Source: Methanoregulaceae archaeon (GTDB lineage Archaea; Halobacteriota; Methanomicrobia; Methanomicrobiales; Methanospirillaceae). Taken from it: DNA of 64,000 nt. Made by a program: the position numbers and the translations under genes. Positions 9,465 through 18,901 of this stretch are shown in pieces (positions within the stretch are counted from its first letter, which is position 1; every line of letters begins with the position of its first letter). The stretch lies in NCBI GenBank assembly GCA_015660965.1, contig JACTVG010000001.1, forward strand, positions 1 through 64,000. Direction: 5' to 3'. Below the pieces are notes generated by a model. The model was given only the letters and a program-made list of their open reading frames with translations. It was not told where the DNA came from and did not search any database.

Positions 9465-10109
9465 TTATGATTTTTTGTGAGCTGCTTGGATCGCATTTTT
9501 CGTCTGTATCAGCCGTAAGATTTCGACCTCAATCTCTTGCACATCTTTTGTATGGAAGGCGAAAGTACGCTTTATTGGGAGCTTACCTCCAATCACTTGG
9601 CTTATATTCGCCCTTCCTAGGATGTAAGTCTCAATAAATTGGCGCGAACCCACATTAAAGATACCGTATGTGACCTTTCCAATTTGTAGAGCGAGGTCGA
9701 TGAAAGGGCGATCGGCATGAGCATTCTGTGCACCAAAAGGGGGGTTCATAATTACCGTGTCAAATGTACCAAGGCGTTCTTTGAGTGTTGTGTCATTTAC
9801 GTCAGCAACAATAAAATTAATATCTACGTTAAGAAGAGTGGCATTTTTATTAGCTACAGCGACTGCTTTTTGATCGATCTCCACACCTGTCACAATCTTA
9901 GCACCAAGCAATGTAGCTCCAATTGCAAGCAATCCGGTGCCACTTCCAAGATCACAAACCGATTTACCCTCGATATCTCCCTTCATATATGCGTCGAAGA
10001 GCAATCGTGCAGCTAGTGATGCAGGTGTCTGATACTGCTCGAGCTCGGCACGAGGAGAAGAAAAGCCAGCTAACCGTTGCAAAGCGATCTCAAGTTTGCG
10101 AAGTCTCAT
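9465..10109 (-). CDS. METTL5-like N6-adenine RNA methyltransferase
   Basis: 214 aa. SAM motif I is VCDLGSGTGLLAIGA, motif II GVEIDQ, and the catalytic motif NPPFGAQN (IV) is diagnostic of N6-adenine methyltransferases. The size and N-terminus (LEQYQTPASLAA) match the archaeal/eukaryotic METTL5 group (COG2263). The human member methylates 18S rRNA, so a ribosomal RNA target is likely here. The start at 10109 overlaps the dph2 stop by 4 bp, showing co-translation with the translation-related gene upstream. Confidence 0.85.
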   Translation of the reverse strand: MRLRKLEIALQRLAGFSSPRAELEQYQTPASLAARLLFDAYMKGDIEGKSVCDLGSGTGLLAIGATLLGAKIVTGVEIDQKAVAVANKNATLLNVDINFIVADVNDTTLKERLGTFDTVIMNPPFGAQNAHADRPFIDLALQIGKVTYGIFNVGSRQFIETYILGRANISQVIGGKLPIKRTFAFHTKDVQEIEVEILRLIQTKNAIQAAHKKS

Positions 10110-11053
10110 GTAATTTCATCTATAGTATAATCATCCCAACTTCGAACCCCACAGAGAATCTCGTATTCCTGAGGGGACAGGACCGGAACTGGGAATCTAA
10201 CCTGATCATCATAAGCAAGTCTTGGACATGCGGTGTTCACATAACAGGAAAATCCAAGGTTTAAAAGTTCGTCCGGATTCACGTCGGTCATCGTAATAAT
10301 AACAGCGTTCGGTGCGAGAGCCTCAAGTCGTTTTGCAAGTGCAAGACGCTGCTGACCACTCTTTGCACTCACAATGATTCCTACGTTCTTCGCCTCCCGT
10401 GCTCTTTCTATAACTCCAAAACGTCTGCGTAAAAGGATCTCACTGTTGACTTCTTGAGCCATTCCAGTGAGCGGATCGAGAGATATGACTCGTGCATGAG
10501 TAACAAGAGAAATTCCGATCGGATGGAAGAGTCCCGTGCCAACAAAAAGAATCTCATCACGCTGGGTCCCTTTTGCTGCTGCAAAATTGCATCCTAATAC
10601 CTGCCCTCTATATGGGGTGCGAGTACTCCCTTTGGCGATTTTAACATCGATACCTTTCGACACTAAAAAGGATTCCATCGCTGGTATCAGGTGAACGTGT
10701 TGTACAGTGGTAACAAGTCCAATGGATTTACTCTTGAGAAGTGGCAACACATTTTCAAGTATTGTTATATCAAAATCGATTGTATAGGGTTCAAAAATCA
10801 CATTTTTTTGGTCATCGATTGGTGCATGACCAAAATGGACGAGAACATCGGCAATTTCTAGAGTACTAAGAGCGAGGTCACAGGCGCCGTAACAAGGATC
10901 TCCACTTACGATCACTTCAAAACCGGCATCTTTGAGTAGTGCAGCAATTTCTGTCGCTCGGCGTTTCAATCCCTCTGGGAACTGAAGGGCAACACGTTTT
11001 GCACCTCGTTTTTTTAGCTTTGGGATTAAATCAGATGTTCCGGTCAACCACAT
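10106..11053 (-). CDS. dph2: Diphthamide synthase Dph2 (3-amino-3-carboxypropyltransferase)
   Basis: Dph2 is an unusual radical-SAM enzyme. It moves a 3-amino-3-carboxypropyl group onto a histidine of elongation factor 2, the first step of diphthamide synthesis. The ATG at 11053 (MWLTGTSDLI) gives about 315 aa. A longer in-frame start at 11161 lies inside hpt and is not favoured. Cysteines expected to hold the 4Fe-4S cluster appear in three domains: GDPCYGACD (Cys54/58), LGCNFAA (Cys155) and NTACPRLA (Cys276). It overlaps hpt by 23 bp. Confidence 0.9.
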   Translation of the reverse strand: MWLTGTSDLIPKLKKRGAKRVALQFPEGLKRRATEIAALLKDAGFEVIVSGDPCYGACDLALSTLEIADVLVHFGHAPIDDQKNVIFEPYTIDFDITILENVLPLLKSKSIGLVTTVQHVHLIPAMESFLVSKGIDVKIAKGSTRTPYRGQVLGCNFAAAKGTQRDEILFVGTGLFHPIGISLVTHARVISLDPLTGMAQEVNSEILLRRRFGVIERAREAKNVGIIVSAKSGQQRLALAKRLEALAPNAVIITMTDVNPDELLNLGFSCYVNTACPRLAYDDQVRFPVPVLSPQEYEILCGVRSWDDYTIDEIT

Positions 11054-11579
11054 GCACCTTTTCGGTGACGTTGATCCTGACCAATGATTTGTAGGGTCGT
11101 CCAATTTCTGGGGTTCCTCGCTGGATAGCAAAACAGATGTCCACCACTTCAGCACCTGCAATCTCGAGAGCAGCGAGTAGCGCTTTCATTGTACCGCCAG
11201 TGCTTATTACATCGTCAACAATCACAACGCGGTCACCTTTTGATATACCATTGATAAAGAGTTCTCCTTTGGAATAACCGGTTTTTTGGTGGACTGCGAT
11301 TTCACCAGGAAGTTTGTACTCTCGTTTTCGTACAATAGTCATTGGGATATCGGTCATTGTCGAAAGAACTGATCCGATGTGAATTCCCATCGCTTCAACA
11401 ACAACTATCTTATCTACACCAGAAAGGTCGAGTACTTTAATCATTCCATTACAGACCTCTCGCAAGAGTGCAGGGTCGACAATTGGTACACCGTCAGTGA
11501 TGGGGTGAATAAAGTAATTGTAATCACCCCGTTTTACCATAGGGCAGGTCTCTAGTGTTCGTACAAGTCTTTCAAACAT
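11031..11579 (-). CDS. hpt: Hypoxanthine (purine) phosphoribosyltransferase, archaeal type
   Basis: About 182 aa. The PRPP-binding signature RVVIVDDVISTGGT is clear. The N-terminal part MFERLVRTLETCPMVKRGDYNY matches the start of archaeal HPRTs, so the ATG at 11579 is preferred over 11588. It salvages hypoxanthine/guanine to IMP/GMP in the cytosol. It overlaps the mfnA stop by 8 bp and the dph2 start by 23 bp, so it sits inside the operon. Confidence 0.88.
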   Translation of the reverse strand: MFERLVRTLETCPMVKRGDYNYFIHPITDGVPIVDPALLREVCNGMIKVLDLSGVDKIVVVEAMGIHIGSVLSTMTDIPMTIVRKREYKLPGEIAVHQKTGYSKGELFINGISKGDRVVIVDDVISTGGTMKALLAALEIAGAEVVDICFAIQRGTPEIGRPYKSLVRINVTEKVHVVDRNI

Positions 11580-12672
11580 ACATTCCACCTATATCAACCA
11601 GGAATTCTTCAATCTGTTCTCTATGTACGTGAGGCATGCAGATAATCCTCAAATGGTCCCGGCGTGTCCATGATACCTTCCAGCGATCGGGTGCTTTATT
11701 ACAAATAAATGTTGCAACATTCAAAACTGGAGTTATTGCTCTCTCAACTCCAAATGTTTCCATACCATCGATCAAACGCCATGTGTTCTTCATACAACCG
11801 GATACGACAGCACGCATTCCCTCATTACCAAGGTAATCTAATACCGCTAGTGCACTAACGGCAGGTGCTCCTGGACGAGTTCCTGAAAGCGTATACTCTT
11901 GTTTTACTGAAAGGTATGGTGTATCGATGTTTAATAGCGAAAGCATTTGGGGATCACGAACCAGCAAACATCCGGAGGGAATCACACTCAATCCCATTTT
12001 ATGAGGATCGACTGCAATACTAGTCACCCCGGGTAATGCGAAATCAAATGGGAGTGGTCTGTCAAGGAACGGTATTACCATACCACCAAATGCTGCATCG
12101 ACATGAAAGAACAAATCTTGTTCAGAAGCGATCTTTGCAAGTTCTGGAATTGGATCTACCGCCCCGTACTCTGTTGTACCAGCGATACCTACAAGACAGA
12201 CTGTGTTTTTATCAATAATTTCCGCCGCCTTATGGGCATCCATCTTTAGAGTTTTATCTAGTGGTACAGTGCGCATTTCTAGACAGAGTATGTCGCAGGC
12301 TTTTTTAAAAGAAAAATGGGCAGATTCTGGGACCACGATATTTGGTGATTTGATCTTTTTTTTGTGCTCCTTGGCAAGCCGGAGAGCTTGGATGTTAGAC
12401 TCCGTTCCTCCTGACGTTGAATAACCCCCAGCAGTGGATAGATGGAATAGTGAACCAAGTCGTTCGATGAGTAGTTGTTCAAGCGAAGCAGTCCCTGGGA
12501 AAAGACCTGGATCTCCCAAATTGGTCTCTATAAACATGGAGTGTGCTCTCACAGCCACTGGGTGTGGGAGTGTGCACATGGAACTCAAAATGAACCGGTA
12601 ATCGAGATCTTCTTCTTTTTTCGTCTCAAGAAAAGAGAAGAGGTCTGCTTCCGACCTTCCCTTATTCAGCAT
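11572..12672 (-). CDS. mfnA: L-tyrosine/L-aspartate decarboxylase MfnA
   Basis: 366-aa group II PLP decarboxylase. PLP-binding features are STSGGTESN, HVDAAFGG and the Schiff-base lysine in VDPHKMG (Lys225). In methanogens MfnA makes tyramine for methanofuran, and the homologous archaeal enzyme makes beta-alanine from aspartate for coenzyme A. The sequence alone does not separate the two. The start at 12672 overlaps the ppsA stop by 11 bp. Length is typical for the family. Confidence 0.9.
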   Translation of the reverse strand: MLNKGRSEADLFSFLETKKEEDLDYRFILSSMCTLPHPVAVRAHSMFIETNLGDPGLFPGTASLEQLLIERLGSLFHLSTAGGYSTSGGTESNIQALRLAKEHKKKIKSPNIVVPESAHFSFKKACDILCLEMRTVPLDKTLKMDAHKAAEIIDKNTVCLVGIAGTTEYGAVDPIPELAKIASEQDLFFHVDAAFGGMVIPFLDRPLPFDFALPGVTSIAVDPHKMGLSVIPSGCLLVRDPQMLSLLNIDTPYLSVKQEYTLSGTRPGAPAVSALAVLDYLGNEGMRAVVSGCMKNTWRLIDGMETFGVERAITPVLNVATFICNKAPDRWKVSWTRRDHLRIICMPHVHREQIEEFLVDIGGMYV

Positions 12673-14959
12673 CTCGGTTTCTCGCTAACTCAAGAATGAT
12701 CCGCTTCTCTGTTCGGGCAACTGCCTCGCGGATCTTAGCGATCGCATCGATATTTGCCGAGACACTAGAGATACCGTGTTCGACCAGCCATTCAACCATT
12801 TTTGGATCGGAACCAGCTTGTCCGCAAATTGAACACTCAACACCGTACTCTCGACATATTTGGATCGCGTTGTGAATCAGATTGAGTACTGCCGGATGCT
12901 TTGGTTGATACATATCAGCGACATTTTCGTTATTCCTGTCAACGGCGAGGGTATACTGGATAAGGTCATTTGTACCGAATGATGCAAATTTGATACCGCA
13001 AGCGAGGAAATCTTCAATTAAAATCGCGCTAGATGGAATCTCAATCATGATCCCAAGAATCACATTATCGACATCTACACCCCATCCTCGCATCATTTCC
13101 TTTGCCTGTATAAACTGATCAGGGTGGGATACCATTGGGAACATTATACCAAGATTATCATACCCTTCTTTCCAAAGCTGCTTGAATGCTTCCACCTGTA
13201 GACGGAACTGTTCTGGACTTTGTAGATCCCTGCGGATCCCTCGCCATCCGAGCATTGGATTGTGCTCGTGTGGTTCGTTCTCTCCGCCTAACATGTTTCG
13301 GAATTCATCTGTGGGTGCATCGAGTGTGCGAACCCAAACTGGTTTACCGGGAAATGCATCGAGTACAATTTTGATACCGTCATGAAGTTCTTTAACAAAC
13401 TCCTCTTCACGATGATTTGTGATAAACCATCCTGGAGTCTTGTTGAGACCGAGAATTAGATGTTCGATTCGTAATAATCCAACACCATCAGCACCTGTTG
13501 CCGCTGCACGAGTTGCTGCTTCGGGAATTGAGACATTCACTTTCACACTTGTGGCGGTAACAATTTGTGCAGTCCCTGTAACATGCTGCACGACTGCTTG
13601 TTGTTTCTGAATCGCTCGCTCAAATACACCTTCGTATATTAAACCCGCTTCACCATCAACGGTCACCTGTTGCCCAGTGACTAGAACTGATGTTGCTTTC
13701 TTTGTTCCTACGACAGCAGGGGTCCCGAGCTCCCTGCTCACTATTGCTGCATGGCAGGTCATTCCCCCCTCATCGGTTACGATAGCAGCGACTTTTTTCA
13801 TCGCTGGAACCATGTCAGGGTTAGTCATACGAGTGACGAGGATATCGCCTTCCTTAACACTGCCCGTGTCCTTAACATCTCGGATAACAACAACTTTACC
13901 AGTCACCGTCCCTGGCGATGCCCCTTGCCCCTGTAAGAGGATTTTATTCTCTACTTTTGTCATGGATTGTCCCTCTGCTTTTTCCTGTGTGCCCTTCTTA
14001 TGACCTATTGTAGTGATCGGCCGGGACTGAAGAATATAAATAGTGTCTCCAACAATTCCCCACTCAATATCCTGTGGAACACCATAATGGCCCTCAGCGA
14101 TCTTTCCATACATTCCAAGTTTTGCGACCTCTGCATCTGCAAGCACTTGTGCATCTTGTCGATCACTCCCTACCTCGACAAGTTTAGTTCCATTTCCGCC
14201 ATCAGGAATAATCTCGATTTTTTTTGTAGAGATGAGACGATCGACAATTCTTTCAGTCCTCTGGTCAAAAACGTATTTGTCAGGTGAAACTGACCCAGAA
14301 ACGATAGCTTCTCCAAGACCCCATGAACCTTCAATGATTGTTTGGGGTTCTCCAGAGATTGGATGAGAGGTAAACATCACCCCAGATTTTTCAGAATTAA
14401 CCAACTGTTGAACTACGACCGCAATATTGACAGTTCTGTCATCAAAACCCTGTTTTGCTCGGTAATAGATTGCACGTGCTCCATAAAGGGATGCCCAACA
14501 TTTTTGTACTGATGTGAGTAAGGCGGTTTCCCCTTTGATATTGAGATACGTCTCTTGTTGTCCGGCAAAGCTTGCATCCGGTAGGTCCTCTGCCGTTGCA
14601 CTTGATCGAACTGCAACGATGAGGTCATCGGTAGATATTTTCCGGTACGATTTTTTGATATCGTCCCGAATAGCGGTAGGAATTTTCGCTTTAAGAACCA
14701 GACCTTTAGCGGTATCTGCAGCTTTTTCCAACGCTTCGTTATCCTCAACATTGAGCCGCTCCAGTGTTTTGTAGATTTTCGGTTCGAGTCCAGTCTCGAC
14801 AAGAAACTTCCGGAACGCTTGAGCGGTTACAACGAATGCCTTTGGGACTGGAAGACCGATGGACGCCATTTCACCCAACGATGCTCCTTTCCCTCCAACA
14901 GATATGATATCCTCTTTTCTGATCTCTTCGAGCCATAGGATATTGGGCACAGTCTTCAT
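12662..14959 (-). CDS. ppsA: Phosphoenolpyruvate synthase
   Basis: 765 aa in the standard order. The N-terminal ATP-grasp (pyruvate-binding) domain begins VGGKGASLGEMA. The phosphohistidine domain has EGGMTCHAAIVSRELGTPAVVG with the swivelling His403. The C-terminal PEP/pyruvate barrel has EIPSSAI, FGTNDLIQYTLAVDRNN and the near-terminal CSICGQAGSD cysteines. It converts pyruvate and ATP to PEP, AMP and phosphate, the entry to gluconeogenesis in methanogens. It is the first gene of the overlapping minus-strand operon, and it is divergent from serA across about 200 bp. Confidence 0.95.
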   Translation of the reverse strand: MKTVPNILWLEEIRKEDIISVGGKGASLGEMASIGLPVPKAFVVTAQAFRKFLVETGLEPKIYKTLERLNVEDNEALEKAADTAKGLVLKAKIPTAIRDDIKKSYRKISTDDLIVAVRSSATAEDLPDASFAGQQETYLNIKGETALLTSVQKCWASLYGARAIYYRAKQGFDDRTVNIAVVVQQLVNSEKSGVMFTSHPISGEPQTIIEGSWGLGEAIVSGSVSPDKYVFDQRTERIVDRLISTKKIEIIPDGGNGTKLVEVGSDRQDAQVLADAEVAKLGMYGKIAEGHYGVPQDIEWGIVGDTIYILQSRPITTIGHKKGTQEKAEGQSMTKVENKILLQGQGASPGTVTGKVVVIRDVKDTGSVKEGDILVTRMTNPDMVPAMKKVAAIVTDEGGMTCHAAIVSRELGTPAVVGTKKATSVLVTGQQVTVDGEAGLIYEGVFERAIQKQQAVVQHVTGTAQIVTATSVKVNVSIPEAATRAAATGADGVGLLRIEHLILGLNKTPGWFITNHREEEFVKELHDGIKIVLDAFPGKPVWVRTLDAPTDEFRNMLGGENEPHEHNPMLGWRGIRRDLQSPEQFRLQVEAFKQLWKEGYDNLGIMFPMVSHPDQFIQAKEMMRGWGVDVDNVILGIMIEIPSSAILIEDFLACGIKFASFGTNDLIQYTLAVDRNNENVADMYQPKHPAVLNLIHNAIQICREYGVECSICGQAGSDPKMVEWLVEHGISSVSANIDAIAKIREAVARTEKRIILELARNRDAE

Positions 14960-15168
14960 GCTCGCACCACTTATAATCTCATCTCAGCCGTGTTTAATGA
15001 TTATCATAATATTTTTTCAACTTCAACAAGGTAATTAGACAAAAAAGGCGGGTGTAATCACCACTTGTTTTTTTATAATTCCAAAAAATGCAATAACTCC
15101 CTTTTTGTTACCTCCACTCAGAAAAGAACAAATCTGATTAAGTATGGCGCAAATATTCTATGGGCTTT

Positions 15169-16773
15169 ATGGCAAATTTTAAAGTGCTCGTCAGTGATCC
15201 CCTGGCGGAAGAAGGGCTTGAGATTCTAAAGAAGGCATGTGAAGTTGATGTTAAGACAGGACTTTCTGAGGACGAGCTCTGTAAAATAATCGGTAATTAC
15301 GACGCTCTTATTGTGAGGAGCGGAACTGAAGTTACTGCTCGTGTTGTTGATGCGGGAAACCGGTTGAAGTTCATCGGAAGAGCTGGTGCCGGTGTAGATA
15401 ATATTGATACCGATGCAGCAACTCGGAGAGGTATAATTGTTGCAAACGCACCTGAAGGGAATACGCTAGCAGCAACTGAGCACACCATGGCTATGATGCT
15501 TTCACTTGCAAGAAATGTTCCGCAAGCGAATGCAAGCCTCAAAAAGAAAGAGTGGAAACGATCGAATTTCATGGGTTTTGAATTGAATGAAAAGACTTTA
15601 GGTATTGTTGGTTTTGGACGGATTGGAAGAGAAGTTGCTAAACGAGCAATTGCATTGGGAATGCGGTGCGTTGCCTATGATCCATTTATCACCAAAGACC
15701 GAGCCGCCCAACTTGGTGTCGAGATGATGTCAGTTGAAGATCTTTTCAAGGTCTCTGACGTTATAACTGTTCACACACCCTTAATCAAGGAAACGCGGCA
15801 TGTTATCAATGCGAAGAGCATTGCAACCATGAAAGATGGGGTACGGATCATCAATTGTGCACGTGGTGGAATTATTGATGAGAAAGCACTCTATGATGCG
15901 ATCAAAAGCGGAAAAGTAGCCGGTGCAGCACTTGACGTTTTCGAGAACGAACCCCCACACGACTCCCCTCTTCTTACTCTCGATAAGGTTGTAGTAACGC
16001 CTCATTTAGGAGCAAGCACGGTTGAAGCACAACTTAACGTCGCAGTCTCTGTTGCAAAACAGTGTGTCGAAGTATTGAACGGAGGTGCTGCGAAGTATGT
16101 GGTTAACGCGCCGATGATTCCGTCTGAACAAGCTGAAATGCTTGAACCCTATGCAAATCTTGCAGAGAAGATGGGACGATTCGCAATCCAAATTGTGAGT
16201 GGAAGACTATCATCCGTGGAATTGGTTTATGGGGGAGAACTTACCGATCTTTCTGCCAGTTTGAAATTCATAACTCGTCTTGCATTAAAAGGAATTCTTG
16301 ATCCCATCCTCCAGCAACCAGTCAATATCGTGAACGCCGAATTTATTGCTAAAGAGCGTGGGATTGCTATAAGCGAAACAGTTACCCAAGAAGCATCAGG
16401 GTTTAAGAATCTCATCACTTTAAAAATTAAAACAGATAAATCCGAGGAATCGGTAAGTGGGACGGTCTTTTTCAAAGGTAGGAGTCGAATTGTAGCAGTT
16501 GGCGGTTATACGATGGATATGGTACCTGAAGGGTATGTTATCGTATCGCGGCATCTCGACAAACCCGGTGTTATCGGAAGAGCCTCTACGATCCTTGGGC
16601 GGTGCAATATAAACATTGCAGGTATGCAAGTAGGACGGATCAATCCTGGTGAAGAAGCGATCATGGTTCTGAATGTTGATAGTGAGGTGCCTACCGAAGT
16701 TATGGACGAAATCCGGTCAATGCCGGGAATATTTACGGCAAAGTTTGCAAAAATCTCAAGCAAATTGATCTAA
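15169..16773 (+). CDS. serA: D-3-phosphoglycerate dehydrogenase
   Basis: 534 aa from the ATG at 15169 (MANFKVLVSD). The frame opens at 15160 with MGF. NAD-binding motif GFGRIGREVAKRA, catalytic region ARGGIIDEKAL and PHLGAST histidine are present. The long form carries an intervening allosteric-substrate-binding domain (about 315-450) and a C-terminal ACT domain (HLDKPGVIGRASTILG). It oxidises 3-phosphoglycerate to start serine synthesis. The ACT domain suggests serine feedback, by family knowledge. Confidence 0.95.
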   Translation: MANFKVLVSDPLAEEGLEILKKACEVDVKTGLSEDELCKIIGNYDALIVRSGTEVTARVVDAGNRLKFIGRAGAGVDNIDTDAATRRGIIVANAPEGNTLAATEHTMAMMLSLARNVPQANASLKKKEWKRSNFMGFELNEKTLGIVGFGRIGREVAKRAIALGMRCVAYDPFITKDRAAQLGVEMMSVEDLFKVSDVITVHTPLIKETRHVINAKSIATMKDGVRIINCARGGIIDEKALYDAIKSGKVAGAALDVFENEPPHDSPLLTLDKVVVTPHLGASTVEAQLNVAVSVAKQCVEVLNGGAAKYVVNAPMIPSEQAEMLEPYANLAEKMGRFAIQIVSGRLSSVELVYGGELTDLSASLKFITRLALKGILDPILQQPVNIVNAEFIAKERGIAISETVTQEASGFKNLITLKIKTDKSEESVSGTVFFKGRSRIVAVGGYTMDMVPEGYVIVSRHLDKPGVIGRASTILGRCNINIAGMQVGRINPGEEAIMVLNVDSEVPTEVMDEIRSMPGIFTAKFAKISSKLI

Positions 16774-16796
16774 ACGATTAAAATTAAAAATGGAAC

Positions 16797-16813
16797 TGAC
16801 CTCTTTCAGGTCA
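16797..16813. terminator. Hairpin between convergent serA and DUF4389 genes
   Basis: TGACCT (16797-16802), loop CTTTC, AGGTCA (16808-16813), followed by an A/T-rich run. It lies between two convergent stops and could serve both directions. The role is inferred from position. Confidence 0.45.
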
Positions 16814-16815
16814 TA

Positions 16816-17139
16816 TTAATTATTTGTTTGAAGTACTTCCTCGTATATTCGGACTGAGATCGGCATAATGGAGGGTCGTTTGTCCGTCATAATATAAACA
16901 TACCCCATTACATACACCATATATTCGAGGTAACCTTTGGCAAAATTTGACAAGGGTTCATTCCGCCGTCCGAAAATTAAAATGTGGAACCACTGGATAA
17001 ACAAACAAATGAATGCGATAATTCCATAGACCCACATGACAATTCCGATTAGAATCCAGTACAAAATTCGGATGAGCAATTCAAGTCTACTCGCATCGTG
17101 TTCAAATGCAAACAACTGTCTTTTCAAATCTTCAGTCAA
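16816..17139 (-). CDS. DUF4389-like membrane protein
   Basis: 107 aa with two hydrophobic segments (about 20-42 and 43-56). These are followed by ILIFGRRNEPLSNFAKGYLEYMVYVMGYVYIMTDKRP. The FxQWFxxLxxGRRxxxLxxFxxGxxxYxxxVxxYxxxLxDxxP spacing is that of the DUF4389 family. Function unknown. A single small gene, with no operon partner on its strand. Confidence 0.7.
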   Translation of the reverse strand: MTEDLKRQLFAFEHDASRLELLIRILYWILIGIVMWVYGIIAFICLFIQWFHILIFGRRNEPLSNFAKGYLEYMVYVMGYVYIMTDKRPSIMPISVRIYEEVLQTNN

Positions 17140-17221
17140 AATCGTTCAACTCCATCAATTACTGTGTACTTTATACGAATGAATATACTGGAATCCCAAC
17201 TTCGTTAAAATGATCCGTTCA

Positions 17222-17258
17222 ATATCGCAGAATAGTTGGAACGAGATATCGCAAAATA
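17222..17258 (+). repeat. 13-bp direct repeats upstream of the RNB ribonuclease gene
   Basis: ATATCGCAGAATA (17222-17234) and ATATCGCAAAATA (17246-17258) differ at one base, offset 24 bp. They sit 30-70 bp upstream of a TATA-like element and the RNase gene, so a regulator-binding site is possible. Confidence 0.45.
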
Positions 17259-17290
17259 ATGTGTATACAGAGAGTGTAAATACCTAGACA

Positions 17291-17299
17291 TATTTATAA
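17291..17299 (+). promoter_or_regulatory. TATA box candidate for the RNB ribonuclease gene
   Basis: TATTTATAA at 17291-17299 lies about 30 bp before the ATG at 17327. With the usual archaeal spacing of about 25 bp, transcription would begin within a few bases of the start codon. That would give a leaderless or very short-leader mRNA, in line with the absence of a good ribosome-binding site. Confidence 0.5.
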
Positions 17300-17326
17300 C
17301 CTGAAACAAATCTGTCTCAAATTACA

Positions 17327-18793
17327 ATGAAAAACATCCATCCCGTTGATCTGAAAGCCATCGCAAGGCGTGCAATGGAGAAGTACGGTTTCGACCCTCA
17401 ATTCCCAAAATCTGTTGTTCAGGAAGTCAATGCACTAAAAGAACGGATAGTTCTCACAGACCAGAACGAAATCAAGGATTTGCGTTCTCTCCTTTGGTCA
17501 TCTATCGACAACTATGATTCAATGGATCTCGACCAGCTGGAATATTGTGAACGTTGCCAAAGCGGGGAAATACAGGTCAATGTCGCAATCGCTGATGTTG
17601 ACCGCTATGTCCCAAAACAATCACAGACAGACCAGCATGCAGCCCATAACGGAACCTCTGTCTACACAGGCATTGAGACCTTTCCCATGCTGCCGGATAA
17701 GCTTTCCAAGGGCATATCCTCCCTTCTTCCAAGCCAAGATCGCATGGCGGTCGTTATTGAATATGCAGTTCTCCAAGATGGGAGCTTCCACCATGGCGAT
17801 GTTTACCGGGCCCTGATATGCAACAAAGCAAAACTTGTCTACGAGGAAATTGGAGATTGGCTGGAGGGCATTTCCCCAATCCCGCACATAGTAAAAGAAA
17901 TTCCCGGATTGGAACAACAACTTCTGTTGCAAAACGAGGCTTCTCAGCTTTTGAGAAAACACCGGAGAGAACAGGGAGCACTCGAACTCGATACTATTGA
18001 AGCCCAGCCTGTCGTTGAGAATGGTTTGGTCAAGGATCTTGTACTTCAGAAGAAGAATTTGGCACGATGCTTGATAGAGGAATTCATGGTTGCCGCTAAC
18101 GGAACCATGGTAACCCACCTAGGGAATGCTGAGATACCCATGATACAGAGAGTCGTACGTACACCAAAGAATTGGGATGGGATTGTCAGAACGGCTGCGA
18201 CGTATGGTGAAATTCTACCATCTCAACCGGATGCTAAGGCGCTCACAAAATTCCTTATCAGACAAAAAGAAGCCGATCCCGAACGGTTCCCAGACCTCTC
18301 TCTGACAGTAGTGAAACTTTTAGGGCCTGGCGAATATATGCTGCTTGAACCTAACACACCACCGACTGGTCACTTTTCACTTGCAGTTATCGATTACACA
18401 CACGCCACAGCCCCAAATAGGCGCTATGTCGATGTCATCAATCAACGGCTCATAAAATCGGTTCTCAACAGGGAAAAAAGCCCTTACATTATCGAGGAAT
18501 TGATAGACCTATCTGCCTGGTTAACTGACCGAGAGAAATCTTCAAAAAAGGTCCAACGCTTCATGCGAAAAGCTGCGGCTGCAGTTCTCCTTCATAATCA
18601 GATAGGAAAATCCTTTGAAGCACTAGTCACTGGCGCATCAGAAAAAGGGACCTATGTTAGGCTCATAAAACCACCTGCCGAGGGCCGAGTTATGCGTGGC
18701 GAAAGGGGCCTCAGTGTTGGCCAGAAGATTCGAGTACGCCTGTTAAAGACGGATCCGTTCAATGGCTATATTGATTTTGAACGCATTGGCTAA
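17327..18793 (+). CDS. RNB-domain (RNase II/R-like) ribonuclease
   Basis: 488 aa. The first catalytic motif is degenerate-looking but recognisable: SSIDNYDSMDLDQLEY, with acidic residues matching the Mg-binding IDDxDTxDxDDA pattern. Next come NVAIADVDRYV and, near the C-terminus, YTHATAPNRRYVDVINQRL, the RNB signature equivalent to YxHxTSPIRRYxDxxxHR. A C-terminal S1/OB-like part spans about 425-488. It would degrade RNA 3' to 5' in the cytosol. RNB enzymes are mainly bacterial, and archaea mostly use the exosome, so this gene may have been transferred. It adjoins the accessory island. Confidence 0.8.
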   Translation: MKNIHPVDLKAIARRAMEKYGFDPQFPKSVVQEVNALKERIVLTDQNEIKDLRSLLWSSIDNYDSMDLDQLEYCERCQSGEIQVNVAIADVDRYVPKQSQTDQHAAHNGTSVYTGIETFPMLPDKLSKGISSLLPSQDRMAVVIEYAVLQDGSFHHGDVYRALICNKAKLVYEEIGDWLEGISPIPHIVKEIPGLEQQLLLQNEASQLLRKHRREQGALELDTIEAQPVVENGLVKDLVLQKKNLARCLIEEFMVAANGTMVTHLGNAEIPMIQRVVRTPKNWDGIVRTAATYGEILPSQPDAKALTKFLIRQKEADPERFPDLSLTVVKLLGPGEYMLLEPNTPPTGHFSLAVIDYTHATAPNRRYVDVINQRLIKSVLNREKSPYIIEELIDLSAWLTDREKSSKKVQRFMRKAAAAVLLHNQIGKSFEALVTGASEKGTYVRLIKPPAEGRVMRGERGLSVGQKIRVRLLKTDPFNGYIDFERIG

Positions 18794-18901
18794 GGCTATT
18801 TTGTTATTACTTTTATGCTGAATTGATTGTAGTCCCGAATTCTTCCAAAATCATGAAACTTAGGATAATTCTTATTGCTCACTTCCTAATAACAGACCAA
18901 T

